Shown here: piece by piece, positions 34,395 through 45,503 of the stretch | Layout: each line of letters begins with the position of its first letter | How positions within the stretch are numbered: the stretch's first letter is position 1 | DNA from: Sternotherus odoratus | Taxonomy: Eukaryota; Chordata; Testudines; Kinosternidae | Direction: 5' to 3' | DNA length: 64,000 nt | Assembly (NCBI GenBank): GCA_032164245.1 | Contig: JAVMKO010000001.1 | Coordinates: 19,381,603 to 19,445,602, forward strand | Made by a program: the position numbers and the translations under genes | Notes under the pieces: model-generated | The model's database searches: none | What the model saw: only the letters and a program-made list of their open reading frames with translations | Told to the model about the DNA's origin: nothing

Positions 34395-35040
34395 AGAAGT
34401 GAGCTCCAGGACTCCAGCTCCAACCTTCACCTTCAGACTTAATATTTGCCCAAACTTGACACCTTCTGTTTCAGAACCAGATTACAAATACTGTTCCTTT
34501 GCTAATTCTCCTGTTCCCTGATTTCCCCTCCTTTCACTCAGATGGCTTCCCTTTGTCTAGCCATTCTTTCTCTTCGTTTCCTGGATTCTTGCTTTGTTTC
34601 TTTCATTAGTCATATCTCAATCCTTGAAGACAGGAAAGGGAGAGAGATGAATTCCTACTTCTTTCAGCCCAAGAAACAGGGCACAAAGATCAAGTCAAAT
34701 CACTAGTAATGATAAAAAAGAAATTGAAGTCAAATCTTCATTCATTCGTTGTATGACATTCCACTCTGTATTCAAATTTTCTATTCTGTCCATATCACAT
34801 GGAAGCCCTATCGCTGATAGTGCCTCACTCCACTCAACTGTCAGTATTTTATAAGATAAGCATCTGTAAAAGGTTGAGTGGAATCCAAAAGTTGCTGTTG
34901 TAGATTGGTAAGAATCAAGTCTGTATTTTTTCAGCTGTCTTAAACACTTCTTGTCTTCTTCACTTAAGGGACATAAGTGTCTTCATTAGTCAACTTCTGT
35001 ACTGAAGTCTTTGCTTCTTTTAGGTTAGAGGTTTATTGCA
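34395..35040. other. Intergenic DNA, nothing recognised
   Basis: No gene or confident repeat. Confidence 0.4.
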
Positions 35041-35044
35041 GGAG

Positions 35045-35145
35045 TGGGTGGGTAAGATTCTGTGGCCTGCATTGTGTGGGAGGTCAGACTAGATGATCAC
35101 AATGGTCCCTTCTGATCTTAAAGTCTGAGTCTATCAGTCTAGTAT
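35045..35145 (+). repeat. CR1 3' end fragment
   Basis: GGTCAGACTAGATGATCACA followed by ATGGTCCCTTCTGATCTTAA and AGTCTGAGTCTAT is the CR1 3' terminus with its short tandem tail. Confidence 0.7.
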
Positions 35146-35389
35146 GTTTTCAGCAGATATCTCTCTGATTGATCCAAGTGTAGCTTCTATTGCAGAATAA
35201 AGATCTACTACTGTTGTAGCTGATGCTTGGAATTGTTTGACGACTCAAGTGGGTTCAACAGTTGACTCATAAAAGAGAGAATGGCAATTGTCTTCTCTGA
35301 ATATAGTAGCAAAAGTAGTCCACCCGCCTCACTACTCAGATCCGTCCCATCTTGGCAGATACTTTCCGAAGTCAGTAATAATGGTTGCA

Positions 35390-35990
35390 GTAATTTAAAA
35401 CAGGGTCCATAAATAGAGATGGGAGGCAGAATAGTGAGGGACCTTGAAAGCAAGGGCAAGAAAACTGCCTTTTAGAGCATGAGGGAAGGAAGAGACAACG
35501 GAGAGATTCAAACAGAAGAAAACATGGTCAGAGCTGATCTTAGCAGCTGCACTCTGAATTAATGGTAGGAGCAATATGTGTGTCAGAGGAGGCCACAGGG
35601 CTAGTAGTCGAGGCAGGAAATAAGGAGTGTGTTGTGAGTTTTAACAATAAGACAACATTTTAAAAAAGTTATGGGGGGAAAGTGGCATGATTTGGGCATT
35701 GCTGGGATGTATGTGCCAAGGGAGAGGGAGGAGTCAGTGACCACCTTCCAGTTTATGGGCCTGAGTGACAGGAAGAATGGTAGTGTCAAGAGTAACAGAA
35801 AAATCAGAAAGGGGTGAGAGTCTGGGAGTTGAAGATCAGAAATTCAGGTTTGCTCATATTAAGTTTGAGATGCTGGTCTGTCACCTGGGAGGAGGAGATG
35901 TCAGAGAGAGCAGTGTGGGACTGGATGGGTGGAAACAAGTCAGTAATGAAAAAATAGATTTACAAGTCTTTGTGATAAAGTACTGTAAGT
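35390..35990. repeat. Ancient-looking dispersed repeat
   Basis: AGGGACCTTGAAAGCAAGGG, then ACATGGTCAGAGCTGATCTT and CAGCTGCACTCTGAATTAAT; I recognise this phrasing as an amniote-wide LINE-like repeat but cannot name it securely. The small open frames are not convincing. Confidence 0.3.
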
Positions 35991-36191
35991 GACTGTGTAG
36001 TATTGTGTTATAGTTCATTGTTAAAAATGCCATGTTCCATCCCCAGAGGAATCTAGATTTAAGTACTGGTTGAAATTATCCTTATATTACCACTGAAAAC
36101 TCAGCATTTCTAGCACTAATATTTGACTTTATTACACTATTTTGCAGTATTAACTACAGTACTAAGTAATAATTGTAACTGTCTAGTAAAT

Positions 36192-36345
36192 GCGACAAAG
36201 AGTCCTGTGGCACCTTAAAGACTAACAAAAGTATTGAAGCATAAGGTTATGCTTCAATACTCTTGTTAGTCTTTAAGGTGCCACAGGACTCTGTCGCTTC
36301 TGCAAATCCAGACTAACATGGCTACCTCTCTGATTCTTGTCTAGT
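36192..36345. mobile_element. Penelope-like element tail, fold-back copy
   Basis: Two inverted copies of the Penelope tail meet near 36245: GAGTCCTGTGGCACCTTAAA (36200 onward) and its complement (about 36268-36287). The arms span about 36192-36242 and 36246-36297, then AATCCAGACTAACATGGCTA, the 3' terminal sequence, follows only on the right arm. No coding sequence remains. Confidence 0.75.
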
Positions 36346-37206
36346 AAATACAAATATCATTGCACTATGAATGCCGATTTCTATTGGTAGCCCCTCTGAT
36401 ACCAGTCAGCTCTGTGTTTTTGGGAACCAGGGCACAGTTTGAGGAACCAGGGCGCAGTATCCAGCCTGTCTGTCTCATGAAAGACACTCCCCGCCCAGTC
36501 TCTGTTTGAACCAAAACTGATCAGAGAAAAGGTCTGCAGAGAACAATGAAGGGTGTTGGGAGACACGCCTGGACCGCTCCTGACAAGGTGACAAGAATAA
36601 GACATCTCGATTAGCATAAGGAATGGAGAACTGAGACCACTCCCTTAGCCTCATCTGCATGAAAGATGGACAGGAATTACCATGAAGAATGAGGAAAAGA
36701 GAACCGCACTGAACTCTTGGACCTAAAAAGCAGGGATGCATTGCATTCTGGGAATCCCTGCTCCAAATGCTAATGAACCTACACCTTCACACACCCAGAT
36801 CAGCAATTATCAGATGCCATTCTAGTAATAGATCTTTGATTCATATCCCAAAATACTGAAGCAACCTGGTTACATTGTGAGCTCCCTGAAGAAAACACCA
36901 CCCATAGCCAAGAGTGATCAGCCCCTATTGTCTATCCTAAAGCAAACCCTTGAATCCCTAGTTTACTCCTAAACAAATCTATTGTTCTCCCTTGAACCAT
37001 AGTATCTTCTCTATAAACCCCCTACCTGTGCCCAAGTCAGTGTACTGATGCTAGACCCAAACTCTGCCTCAGTTCCACTGGGACTCCATCATCACCTAGC
37101 TGATCATGCTAGGGGCTCTGCCTGTCTCCAGCATTCAGGACCCTGAGCTACAAACATCACCTGGGACCCCCAACCAGTTCAAGCCTCATGGAGTGGGTGA
37201 GATCTC

Positions 37207-37239
37207 TCTCTCTCTCTCCCTCCCTCTCTCTCTCTCTCT

Positions 37240-37275
<36 letters not shown>
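37207..37275. repeat. (CT)n microsatellite
   Basis: About 69 bp of CT repeats interrupted twice by CCCTCCCT. Confidence 0.95.
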
Positions 37276-37278
<3 letters not shown>

Positions 37279-37666
37279 ATTAACCTTTAAAATGTAACTG
37301 TTCTGTTTGTTTAACCCTCCTTCTGTAGTTATGATTAGTATTCAATAAATAACCCATATGGTCAAGTTAGTTGTTTCTCTCTCACTTTCTGAATTTTACT
37401 CATTTGTGTCTGTAGCTTCCACCATTTACTCCTCAGCAACACTTCTTTTACCTAAGCTAAAAGATCCCTGTGATGCCCAAATATACTGTGGGGTTTGCTC
37501 ATCAAGTTGGTTACTGTGAAAGTGGAATAGGGACGTATTAAACTTGGGGCACATAAGGGGAGGGCAGCTGAGAGTGCTGCTCAACTCAACCCATTGAGAC
37601 CAGGAGCACATAAGGGTATCAGCTTGAGAGTGCTGTTCAACCCAGTCCGCTCAGACTTGCTCTGTT

Positions 37667-37675
37667 AGTGTGTGT

Positions 37676-37714
<39 letters not shown>

Positions 37715-37715
37715 G
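37667..37715. repeat. (TG)n microsatellite
   Basis: TGTGTGTGTG with two TATG interruptions, next to GGGCGCGTGCGCAT. Alternating purine-pyrimidine sequence of this kind can adopt Z-DNA. Confidence 0.95.
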
Positions 37716-37934
37716 GCGCGTGCGCATCTAGTTCTAGGGCTGGAGGAACCCAGCCCCGGGGAACCTAGCAGGATAGCTCCACTGGGAGGGGACTTGCAGA
37801 AAGAAGGAGTAAAGTTCCATATGAACACAAGTGACATAAGCAGCACATTAATATAATTACAGAACTACCCCCCCCCCAGAAGAGTAACCCGAATAAATGA
37901 GCATACCCCAAAGTAACGGGCACATTTGTTAACA

Positions 37935-38660
37935 CCTCTCTGGACCAGATCATCAGCTAATCCAAATCAGCATTGCTTCATTGAAGTAAGTGGGTCTATA
38001 CTACTTTTCATCAGCTGTAGATTTGGTCCCATGTATTTTGTTGGAACTTTGTGAGGTAAATGGCACTGTAATATATAAGTATGACAGATACTCATGACTA
38101 ATCCAAAAGCAGAAATATTTTTGAATGCACTAGATATTGACAAAAATCTCCTTGAACGAGTTGGATAGTAAATCATCTCTAAATTGTATAGGAATAACAG
38201 TCCAAGATTAAACACAGTTGCATCGATTTTCTTTTGTCCATTCTCTTTTTGAGAACACAATAAACCAGCCACTGGAAACAAGAAGTGTACTATGTAGCTT
38301 CTGGCAGGGGCTGACACTAGTTCAGCTAGAAGGCTGTTAGATACAATTCTCAGCATAGTTGTGACCGGGGTCCCAATGAGGGCCAGAAGAGGTCACTCAA
38401 CTGCAAAGAATAGGGCAGACAATCCACAAAAAGCTGGTGGATATTCCAATACTTAGAATTAACAAACCAGCATAAAACAGCTTCTTTACCTCAGTGGTTA
38501 CTCAGAAGTCCAAACAACACAGTTTCCTTACAATGATCCAGCCTCAGGCCTCCATTAAGGTGCCTAAGTCAAATATGATGAAGATTCCTGAATTTTATTT
38601 CATCTCATAAAATAAAAGGTTCTGCAATGACCCAGCTTCGGCTCCAGCCTCCTTACCATG
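37935..38660. other. Intergenic DNA with LTR-like phrases
   Basis: GTGACCGGGGTCCCAATGAG (about 38361) and AACCAGCATAAAACAGCTTC (about 38466) resemble antisense retroelement LTR text. No boundary, terminal repeat or gene was found. Confidence 0.3.
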
Positions 38661-38668
38661 CTGATCAG

Positions 38669-38705
38669 CAGCGTGTCTGGCAGATACGTGGAGCCAGACA
38701 CGCTG
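38669..38705. repeat. Perfect 13-bp inverted repeat
   Basis: CAGCGTGTCTGGC and GCCAGACACGCTG are separated by 11 bp in a GC-rich island. No terminator or RNA-gene context; significance unknown. Confidence 0.7.
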
Positions 38706-38859
38706 CCCCGCCCCCCAAAGCTCTGCCTGCATGGTACACTGAGGCTCTGGGGGAGGAAGGAAGGCAGGGGTGGGTCCAGCGGCAGCCTCCCACCTGGAGC
38801 TCAGAGGGCTGGGCAGGATGAGCCCGGGGGCTGGACGTGGGCGCAGAAGGTTTAAGGTT

Positions 38860-40147
38860 GTTTATTTTGGTACTCTTTAATGTTTAGGTTTTGCTTTTTT
38901 GTTTGTTTCCTACATTTTCTTTAGGTTGTTGCGCAAACTCATAATCTCTCTTTCTCTAAGTGGTTTCAGTGCCACTAAATGGGACAGAACACCACATCCA
39001 GGAGGTGTGTGGGTTACATAATGGGGGGAAAGGATGCCATAAGACTACAAAGCAAACTCGTTCTGCCCCTCCCCCCAAAAAATTGCTGGATATTTATAGC
39101 CTTAACTCCAATTTAAGAGGGTTTTTTTTCAATTTGCTTGCTTTTTGTTTTTGGCTAGGATTTTATATGTAACAAAGACACATTGGATTAAAAGAACACT
39201 TCAGCTAACATTCTGAAAATATTCTTAAGTGAATTCAGTAAGTAGTGATGGTCCAATAATAAAAACACAAACACCTGTAAATAAACTGTCAATTACTGAA
39301 AAAATATTCACAAATAATTTATTTGAGAAATAGTGTTGGACCATCTACAGTCCTGATCTGAATTGATCAGACAGTGTAATCATGTATTAATATAGCATTT
39401 ATCCAACAATCATTTTGAAAAGTTTGGGTTTAGGCAGCTCTATTACTGAACATCTTTCTAAGCAAAAGCTGTTATGTTTAATTTAATAAAATAATGCTAC
39501 ATCCCAAATCCTCCTGGTAGCTTCCAGCCCTAGTATCTAGACTGGAAATTGGACACATGCATCCAAGGCAAAGACACAGAAGAGAGCACCAGACCTGATA
39601 TACAAAAGTCACTTGAGCCTATTGTATGCAGTAACCTTTTGCATCCCTTACACACGCCAACTGTAGGTTGTATAGCAGCACCCTGCCCCTGGGGCCGTCC
39701 TTTCCTTACTTGTCCCTGTGCACCACCATGTATGGGGTGTAATCACCTCCAAATCCTTGCCCACCTGTCCACAACAGAACTACATTAATTCCCTTGCTAA
39801 GGTACCTGCAGCAGCTGTGTGGCATGAGACGAGGAAGACACTGAAACATGCTGCCAACAGCTCTCTCCAGTCTAGTGTGTTGACCTTAGTTAGCGATTTG
39901 GACAACTCCCATGAACTGCAGGGTATATTCTGATTACAGTAAGCTGGATGCTTTCAACACACAGTCTTCCATGATCAGGCTAAATGATGGCTCCATTGTG
40001 TCCTTGCTGATCATAACAGACACATCAACAGGTGCAGTAATTTACAATAACAATATCTTTTGTAAATGGCATTGTGTCTGTGATATCTAGATAGAATAGT
40101 TGATCCAAAAATATATTTGGGTATTTGAAATGAATAAATATTCAATA
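38860..40147. other. Intergenic DNA, nothing recognised
   Basis: AT-rich sequence with chance frames only. Confidence 0.45.
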
Positions 40148-40155
40148 ATAACTGG

Positions 40156-40629
40156 CAGGGCCGGCGACCGGGGGGTACTACGGGTACAGCTGTACCGGGC
40201 CCCCCGACTTTAGGGGGGCCCCGGTACACCGCTGTACCCGTTGTGTCCCCCCTTGTCGCCGGACCTGGAGAGAGGGGAAGGGGCGGTGAGGCGGCGCGGC
40301 TCTCCCCCGGACAAGCGCGCCTGGCCCCTTGCAGGAGCAGAGAGCCCGGCCGGCGGCAGCAGCGCTGGGGGGCGGGGGGGGGGAAGAAAAGGCGGCTCAC
40401 GCTCCCGCTGCCGCCAGCTGTCAGCTGGCCGGGGGGGGAGCGCCGGCTGGGCTGGAGAGGGGGGCGGCTGGGCTGGGGGGGGGGGCCCATCCGCTGTCGG
40501 CTGGGCTGGGCCCCGGCTGGGCGGGGGGGGGGGGGCATCCACTGTCGGCTGGGCTGGGGGGGGGGTGGATGGGCTGGGGGGGGCAAAGTATCGGAGTAGG
40601 GGGCCCCCCAATTTCTGTCGCCAGCCCTG
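40156..40629. mobile_element. hAT MITE (474 bp), relative of the 21104 element
   Basis: A perfect 8-bp duplication ATAACTGG is present at 40148-40155 and 40630-40637. Ends CAGGGCCGGCGACCGGGG and, inverted, CAGGGCTGGCGACAGAAATT match the 21104-23909 hAT. Near the left end GTACCGGGCCCC and GGGGCCCCGGTAC form a hairpin. The interior is G-rich (TGGGCTGGGGGGGGGG) with no coding potential. Confidence 0.92.
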
Positions 40630-40869
40630 ATAACTGGTAGTGTGCTACCAGCTCATAGTAGCATTATCTATGAAATACACAACATAGTCATATCCTTTTT
40701 TTAAAAGCATGAGAGTAATTTTCCCACTGGTTCTTATAATAAAAGACATGGGATAACACAATGTAATTTTCATGCAATGTTTTATAGACTATATATATTA
40801 TATGCATGTGTATATAGCTTATGAAATTACCTATTTATTTATATTTGTACTATGGTACAACTTGGAGAC

Positions 40870-40960
40870 TGCACTGAAGATTGGGGCCCTATTGCACTAA
40901 GTCCTAAATACAGTATTAGAAAGTCTCTGCCTCAAAGAGCTCACAGTTTAATGCCCTGTC
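40870..40960. repeat. Ancient amniote repeat fragment
   Basis: TTGGGGCCCTATTGCACTAA then AGTCTCTGCCTCAAAGAGCT and CACAGTTTA; same family as 14695 and 63225. Confidence 0.45.
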
Positions 40961-41351
40961 TTCCTCCAATGAAACTGTCCTTATATTGGTGGGAACTTCC
41001 ATGCATCCACATGCAAGTTTTTTTCCCCATTCATGATTTTCTGGATACCCATTGATGGAAGTTATTCCAGTTCCCACTGAAATTACTCTTCCTATGTGGA
41101 CCTTAAATCAGTGTAGTGCCTGGGAGAACACATCCCACTATCTTTGGAACAACACTGGTGAAAATAGTCCTCTCATGTCTGTCCCACAGTGCATCGGTAC
41201 TTACAGAATTACATAAGAACATAAGACTGGCCCTACTGGTTCAGACCAAAGTTCCATCTAGCCCAGTATCCTGTCTTCCAACAGTGGCCAGTGCCAGGTG
41301 CCCCAGAGTGAAAGACCAGAACAGGTAATCATCAGGTGATCCATCCCCTTG

Positions 41352-42202
41352 TGTAGGTATATTAGAAAGCCATCATAAAGAAGGCAAGCTGCTGACTGTA
41401 TCTATGTAAAGTTTGTAAGCTAAAGTTTGTAAGCTGTTAATCAACTCTGAAACCAAGGTGATACTTTGTTATTGGTACATTATAATAGTAACAGTACATA
41501 GAGACTCCCACCCTCTGTAGTTTTATGTTCAACAGGGAGTCTCAAATAGATTAGTAATACCCTGTAAGTTAAGGAGACAATAAGATAAATATGATTCAGT
41601 TAAAGAAGACATGTGAATGAGTGCTTGGTTTAAATGATGAATGAATGGTTAGGGAGTTGCCAGCCTAAGAGCCGAAGAATCCAGCATCCTGGGTCGAAGA
41701 AGGTGTCAAGTGGAAACAACCAGGGACCCCCAGAGGGCAAACTGGAATCCACCCGAACATCTCAAAGGAGGAGAGAACTGACAAAGCACCTGACAGTCAT
41801 CGTGGAGTCATCATGACAAACAGCATGACAAAGCAACTCCAATGGACTGGTATAGGAACAAAATCCTATAAAAATAGACTCTAAAGGCTGGGAACTTTGA
41901 GTCTCATTCTGCCACCAACCGCCAGGAGCATCGGATGCACATCTGACCCGGATTCCACTCCACTCGTGTACCGGCTACCTGGTCAGTACTCTGTCACGAG
42001 CAACTTCTTAGGCTGGTAACTATAACATCTGCGCAGAACTTGTATGAATGATTGCATGAATGGATATATGAATACATAGAGGAATAATAGTAACGTAGAA
42101 TTGTGGGTTTTTTCTGTATTTTTATTATATTTACAATAAATATGGCGTTTTTGCCTTCTCTCTCTTATAAGGTCCTGTTAGTCTTGTTTTTATAGTATAA
42201 CA
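41352..42202 (+). repeat. Probable solo LTR inside the CR1 (851 bp)
   Basis: The CR1 is interrupted exactly here: upstream text ends CCATCCCCTTG and CR1 resumes TTGCTCATTCTCAGC. The insert starts TGTAGGTATATTAGAAAGCC and ends TTATAGTATAACA, so it has TG...CA ends. A polyadenylation signal AATAAA lies near 42136 followed by a T-rich stretch. No internal retroviral sequence remains. The target duplication is weak (CTTG/TTTG). Confidence 0.6.
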
Positions 42203-42689
42203 TTTGTTGCTCATTCTCAGCTTCTGGCAAACACGCTAGGGACACCATTCCTGCCTATCTTGGATAATAGGTCCATCAATGGCTATCTTCCATGAATTTA
42301 TCTAGTTCTTTTTTTAACCCCGTTATGGTCTTGGCCTTCACAACATCCTCTGACAAGGAGTTCCACAGGTTGACTGTGCGTTGTGAAGAAATACTTCCTT
42401 TTATTTGTTTTAAACCTGCTGCCTATTAATTTAATTTAGTGAACCCTAGTTTTTGTGTTATGAGAAGTAGTAAACAACACTTCCTTATCTACTTTCTCTA
42501 CACCAGTCATGATTTTATAACCTCAATCATATTTCCCCTTAGCCATTTATTTTCCAAGCTAAAAAGTCCCAAAATTATTAATCTTTTCTCAGACAGAAGC
42601 CATTCCATACCCTTTATTATTTTTGTTACCAATTTCTGAACCTTTTCCAATATATATTTTTTGAGATGAGGCAACCACAATATTCAAGA

Positions 42690-42918
42690 ACTCTGCATTG
42701 CTGGCTCCTCACTGAAACAGTACCCACCCTTTATCTTACAGCGACCTGACACTAGCTCTCATTGGGCCTCAAGACCAAAGGATTAAGTCTTTGGAGGACA
42801 GTCACCCTTCATCACACTGGTTTCCACCAGGAAGAGTCTCTTCTTTGGTTGGAACACTCATGGTCAAAGCAGAGGCATCAAGATCAAGGTCAATGAAAGG
42901 GAGGGGCATATTTGAGAG
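42690..42918. other. Unidentified part of an insertion in the CR1
   Basis: The CR1 text breaks off at about 42692 and resumes at 43089. The right part of the insert is a SINE; this left part (CTGGCTCCTCACTGAAACAG and on) is unrecognised and may be transduced or a separate insertion. Confidence 0.4.
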
Positions 42919-43090
42919 GAGGGATAGCTCAGTGGTTTGAACAGTAGCTTACTAAATCCAGTGTTGTGAGTTCAATCCTTGAACAGACCAATTAGGGATT
43001 TGGGGCAAAAAGAGGGATTGGTCCTCCTTTGAGCAGGGCATTGGACTAGCTGATCTCCTGAGGTCCCTTCCAGCTTGAGATTCTATGAGG
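42919..43090 (+). repeat. Turtle Cry-type tRNA-derived SINE
   Basis: GGATAGCTCAGTGGTTTGAA is a polymerase III A box and GTGAGTTCAATCCTTGA the B box, some 45 bp apart, followed by the body TTAGGGATTTGGGGCAAAA and a tail GGTCCCTTCCAGC...GATTCTATGAG shared with CR1 3' ends. A tRNA-Lys-like head with a LINE-type tail is the hallmark of the Cry SINEs of cryptodiran turtles. The copy is old; it is not a tRNA gene. Confidence 0.82.
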
Positions 43091-43345
43091 TGGGTGTACC
43101 ATGGATTTATATAGAGGCAACATGATCTTTTCTGTTCTCTTATCTATCCCTTTCTAAATTATTCCCAGCATTCTGTTTGTTTTTTTGACTGCCGCTGCAC
43201 ATTGAGTGGATTTTTTCAGAGAACTATTCACAATGATTCCAATTTCTCTTTCTTGAATGGTAACAGCTAATTCATACCCCATCATTTTATATGCATAGTT
43301 GGGATTATGTTGGTCTGTTTTAGACATCTGTCCATAGTCCACTGC

Positions 43346-44360
43346 TCCAGGGTTATCTAGGCTGGAAGTCACTTACTTGTTCAAATTGTGCTTGATCACT
43401 GAGGCAAGACATGACAAGTGAGAGTAACCATCATAAGAAACAGGAAGGGACGATCAGGCTAATAGTAATATAACGTGCATTTATATGATGTTTACAGAAT
43501 TGTTCACACCCAGATGGTTTCCAGTCTGTCAACTTTTAAAATTTTTATTTAAAAAACAAGAACCACCAGAAGTCCCTACTACCCATCTACCTAACAGTTA
43601 GCAGTTTCCTGTAGGCATCCTGGCAGAAAGGGTTTTTGAATAGGTATTGGATGAAGGACCAGAGTAATGGCTTTCCAGATTAGATTGCAGAAGGTGTTCC
43701 ACGCATAAGGGAATGTGTGGAAATAAAGCCTGATGGTATGGAAGAGGAAGAGAGACAGAAGAAATGAGGACCCGAGACTTGTACCGAAATATAGTGCAAT
43801 ATAGATATGAATGTAAATTTTAACACTTCAAGTTATAAAGTTATTAAAGGAAATGTGCATTATCTAATGTATTTACTAGTAGGCACAGTAGTGATAGCGC
43901 AGCACATAATATATAGTCTATACTTTTGAGCTATATTATGAATGCATCAGAGGCAACATCAAGTAGAACAGCATGGTCTAGAGAAGCATAATTGGTTAGT
44001 GGGCTGAGGTGACGACGGGGAGCCAGCTATTCCTGGGTTCCCAACTCTGCTTGAAAAGGTCACTCAGTCTTGTCATAAAAAGGCTGCCTTGTCTCTATTA
44101 GATTTTTTTTTTTGGTCAAAAAGTCCCCATGGATACTACCACCATTACAGCTTCACTGGTGACTGTGACAGTGAGTGCCCTAGGTTCGATAAAGTTCTGG
44201 TGATCACTGGCACTTTAATCATGAGTACATTCTCGTCTAGACTGACTTTGCACAGGTTCTATGTCAGAGTGGTTAAAAGACTGGCAGTCCTGGGAAAGCA
44301 GAACCAGAAACAATGGCAATAAATCTTCATGTAAGACACAGCTTTTGCTTTCTATATTAA
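43346..44360. other. Intergenic DNA, nothing recognised
   Basis: AT-rich with only chance frames. Confidence 0.45.
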
Positions 44361-44365
44361 CATAT

Positions 44366-45498
44366 TGTGATGGTGTACCCCATAAGGCTTTAGGGTGTGT
44401 GTGACTGTAAATATCTGTATATTACTGGAATATGGTTTTGCTGCATATGCCATGTAACATATCTCAGTGAAGGTAATGATCCACTGGATCTGTTCATCCT
44501 ATTTGTATGTATGTGTCTGTTTTGTATTCAAAGTTATGAATATTGGCTATGTGCTTGGTTGGTTGTATGTGGACTTTGGAAAGCAGTTGAACAGCTCTCT
44601 GAGAAAAAACTATTCTCAGTTAAGCCCAATTGAGAACCAAGCTAACAATGAACTTTGTAGATGCACGTGTACACCCGAGCTTCCTCAGGAATGCGGCCTG
44701 ACTGGTAATGAGCGGAGTATGGTTCAAACCTGGGACTGGACCATGTGCTCTGAGAGTCCATGTGGACTCTGCAGAAGAAGGAGGAGAGGCTCTCCACCCA
44801 CAAGAGGAAGTCTACATAATCCCAGGAGAGACCTCTGTATTTTGTTCTCAGTTGGCCCTCCACCCCCAAAGGATACTGGGAAGAAACTGGAGCAGAGGAC
44901 TGTGGCTGCGGGGTGGGGGTGGGGGTGGGGATGGGGGTGGGGGGAGTGATAGCTGGACCCAGGCTAACGGAGTTTAGCCTGAAAGAAGGAATTCACTGAG
45001 GGTGAGGCTTTTTACTGTATAAGTGTTAGATTTGCGTATTCTATTTTATTTTATTTGGTAATTCACTTTATTCTGCCTGCTACTACTTGGAACCACTTAA
45101 ATCCTATTTCCTGTCTTTATTAAAATCACTTTTTACTTATTAATTAACCTGGAGTACGTGTTGGTACCTTGGGGGGGGGAGGCAAACAGCTGTGCATATC
45201 TCTCTATCATTGTTATAGAGGGCGAACAATCTATGAGTTTGCCCTGTATAAGTTTTATAGAGGGCAAAACAAATTTTATTCAGGGTTTGACCCCCATTGG
45301 GAGTTGAGAATCTGAGTGCCAGAGGTAAGAATACCTCCTGCCTGTTTCCAGGAAAGCCCACAGCTGTTAGGGAACGTGGCTCAGACCTGGCAGGGTACTG
45401 AGGTCCTAAGCTGTTGGGGCAGGAAAACTGAGGCAGGGGTAGCCTTAGCACATCAGGTGGCAGTTCCTAAGGGGTTTCTGTGATCCCAACCCATCACA
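44366..45498 (+). mobile_element. Solo LTR (1133 bp)
   Basis: It starts TGTGATGGTGTACCCCATAA and ends GATCCCAACCCATCACA; the outer 8 bases (TGTGATGG / CCATCACA) are perfect inverted repeats of TG...CA type. Flanks CATAT (44361-44365) and CATAC (45499-45503) match at four of five bases, as expected for an old 5-bp duplication. A G-rich run (GGGGGTGGGGGTGGGG) lies at 44913-44942. No internal retroviral genes. Confidence 0.7.
44908..44946 (+). repeat. (GGGGGT)n G-quadruplex-prone tract
   Basis: Five to six runs of four or more G separated by single T or A on the plus strand, inside the LTR. Confidence 0.85.
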
Positions 45499-45503
45499 CA
45501 TAC

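Larger units (their letters stand above)
36380..37930 (+). repeat. LTR-like region with embedded microsatellites
   Basis: The stretch has retroelement LTR character: CTAGCTGATCATGCTAGGGG, CACCTGGGACCCCCAACCAG and a polyadenylation signal in TTCAATAAATAACCC (about 37340). A (CT)n tract is at 37207-37275, and an imperfect duplication is at about 37550-37650 (AGAGTGCTGCTCAACTC and AGAGTGCTGTTCAACCC). Terminal repeats and target duplication were not found, so the boundaries are only indicative. Confidence 0.35.
41210..43345 (-). repeat. CR1 LINE 3' part, minus strand, interrupted twice
   Basis: From the left (its 3' end): ACATAAGAACATAAGACTGG, CTGGTTCAGACCAAAGTTCC, then after an LTR CTCAGCTTCTGGCAAACACG, GTTCCACAGGTTGACTGTGC, TTTTTTGAGATGAGGC, and after a second insertion GGGTGTACCATGGATTTATA and GACTGCCGCTGCACATTGAG. 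These are consecutive CR1 3' UTR and ORF2-end blocks. The last part overlaps, in antisense, the coding remnant at 6500-6640. No intact ORF. Confidence 0.88.

Noticed and set aside
40011..40640. Long frames on both strands (up to 191 codons)
   Set aside because: They fall in a 474-bp hAT MITE with GC-rich low-complexity interior.
42919..43000. Functional tRNA gene
   Set aside because: A and B boxes are present but the cloverleaf arms are not complementary and a SINE body follows.
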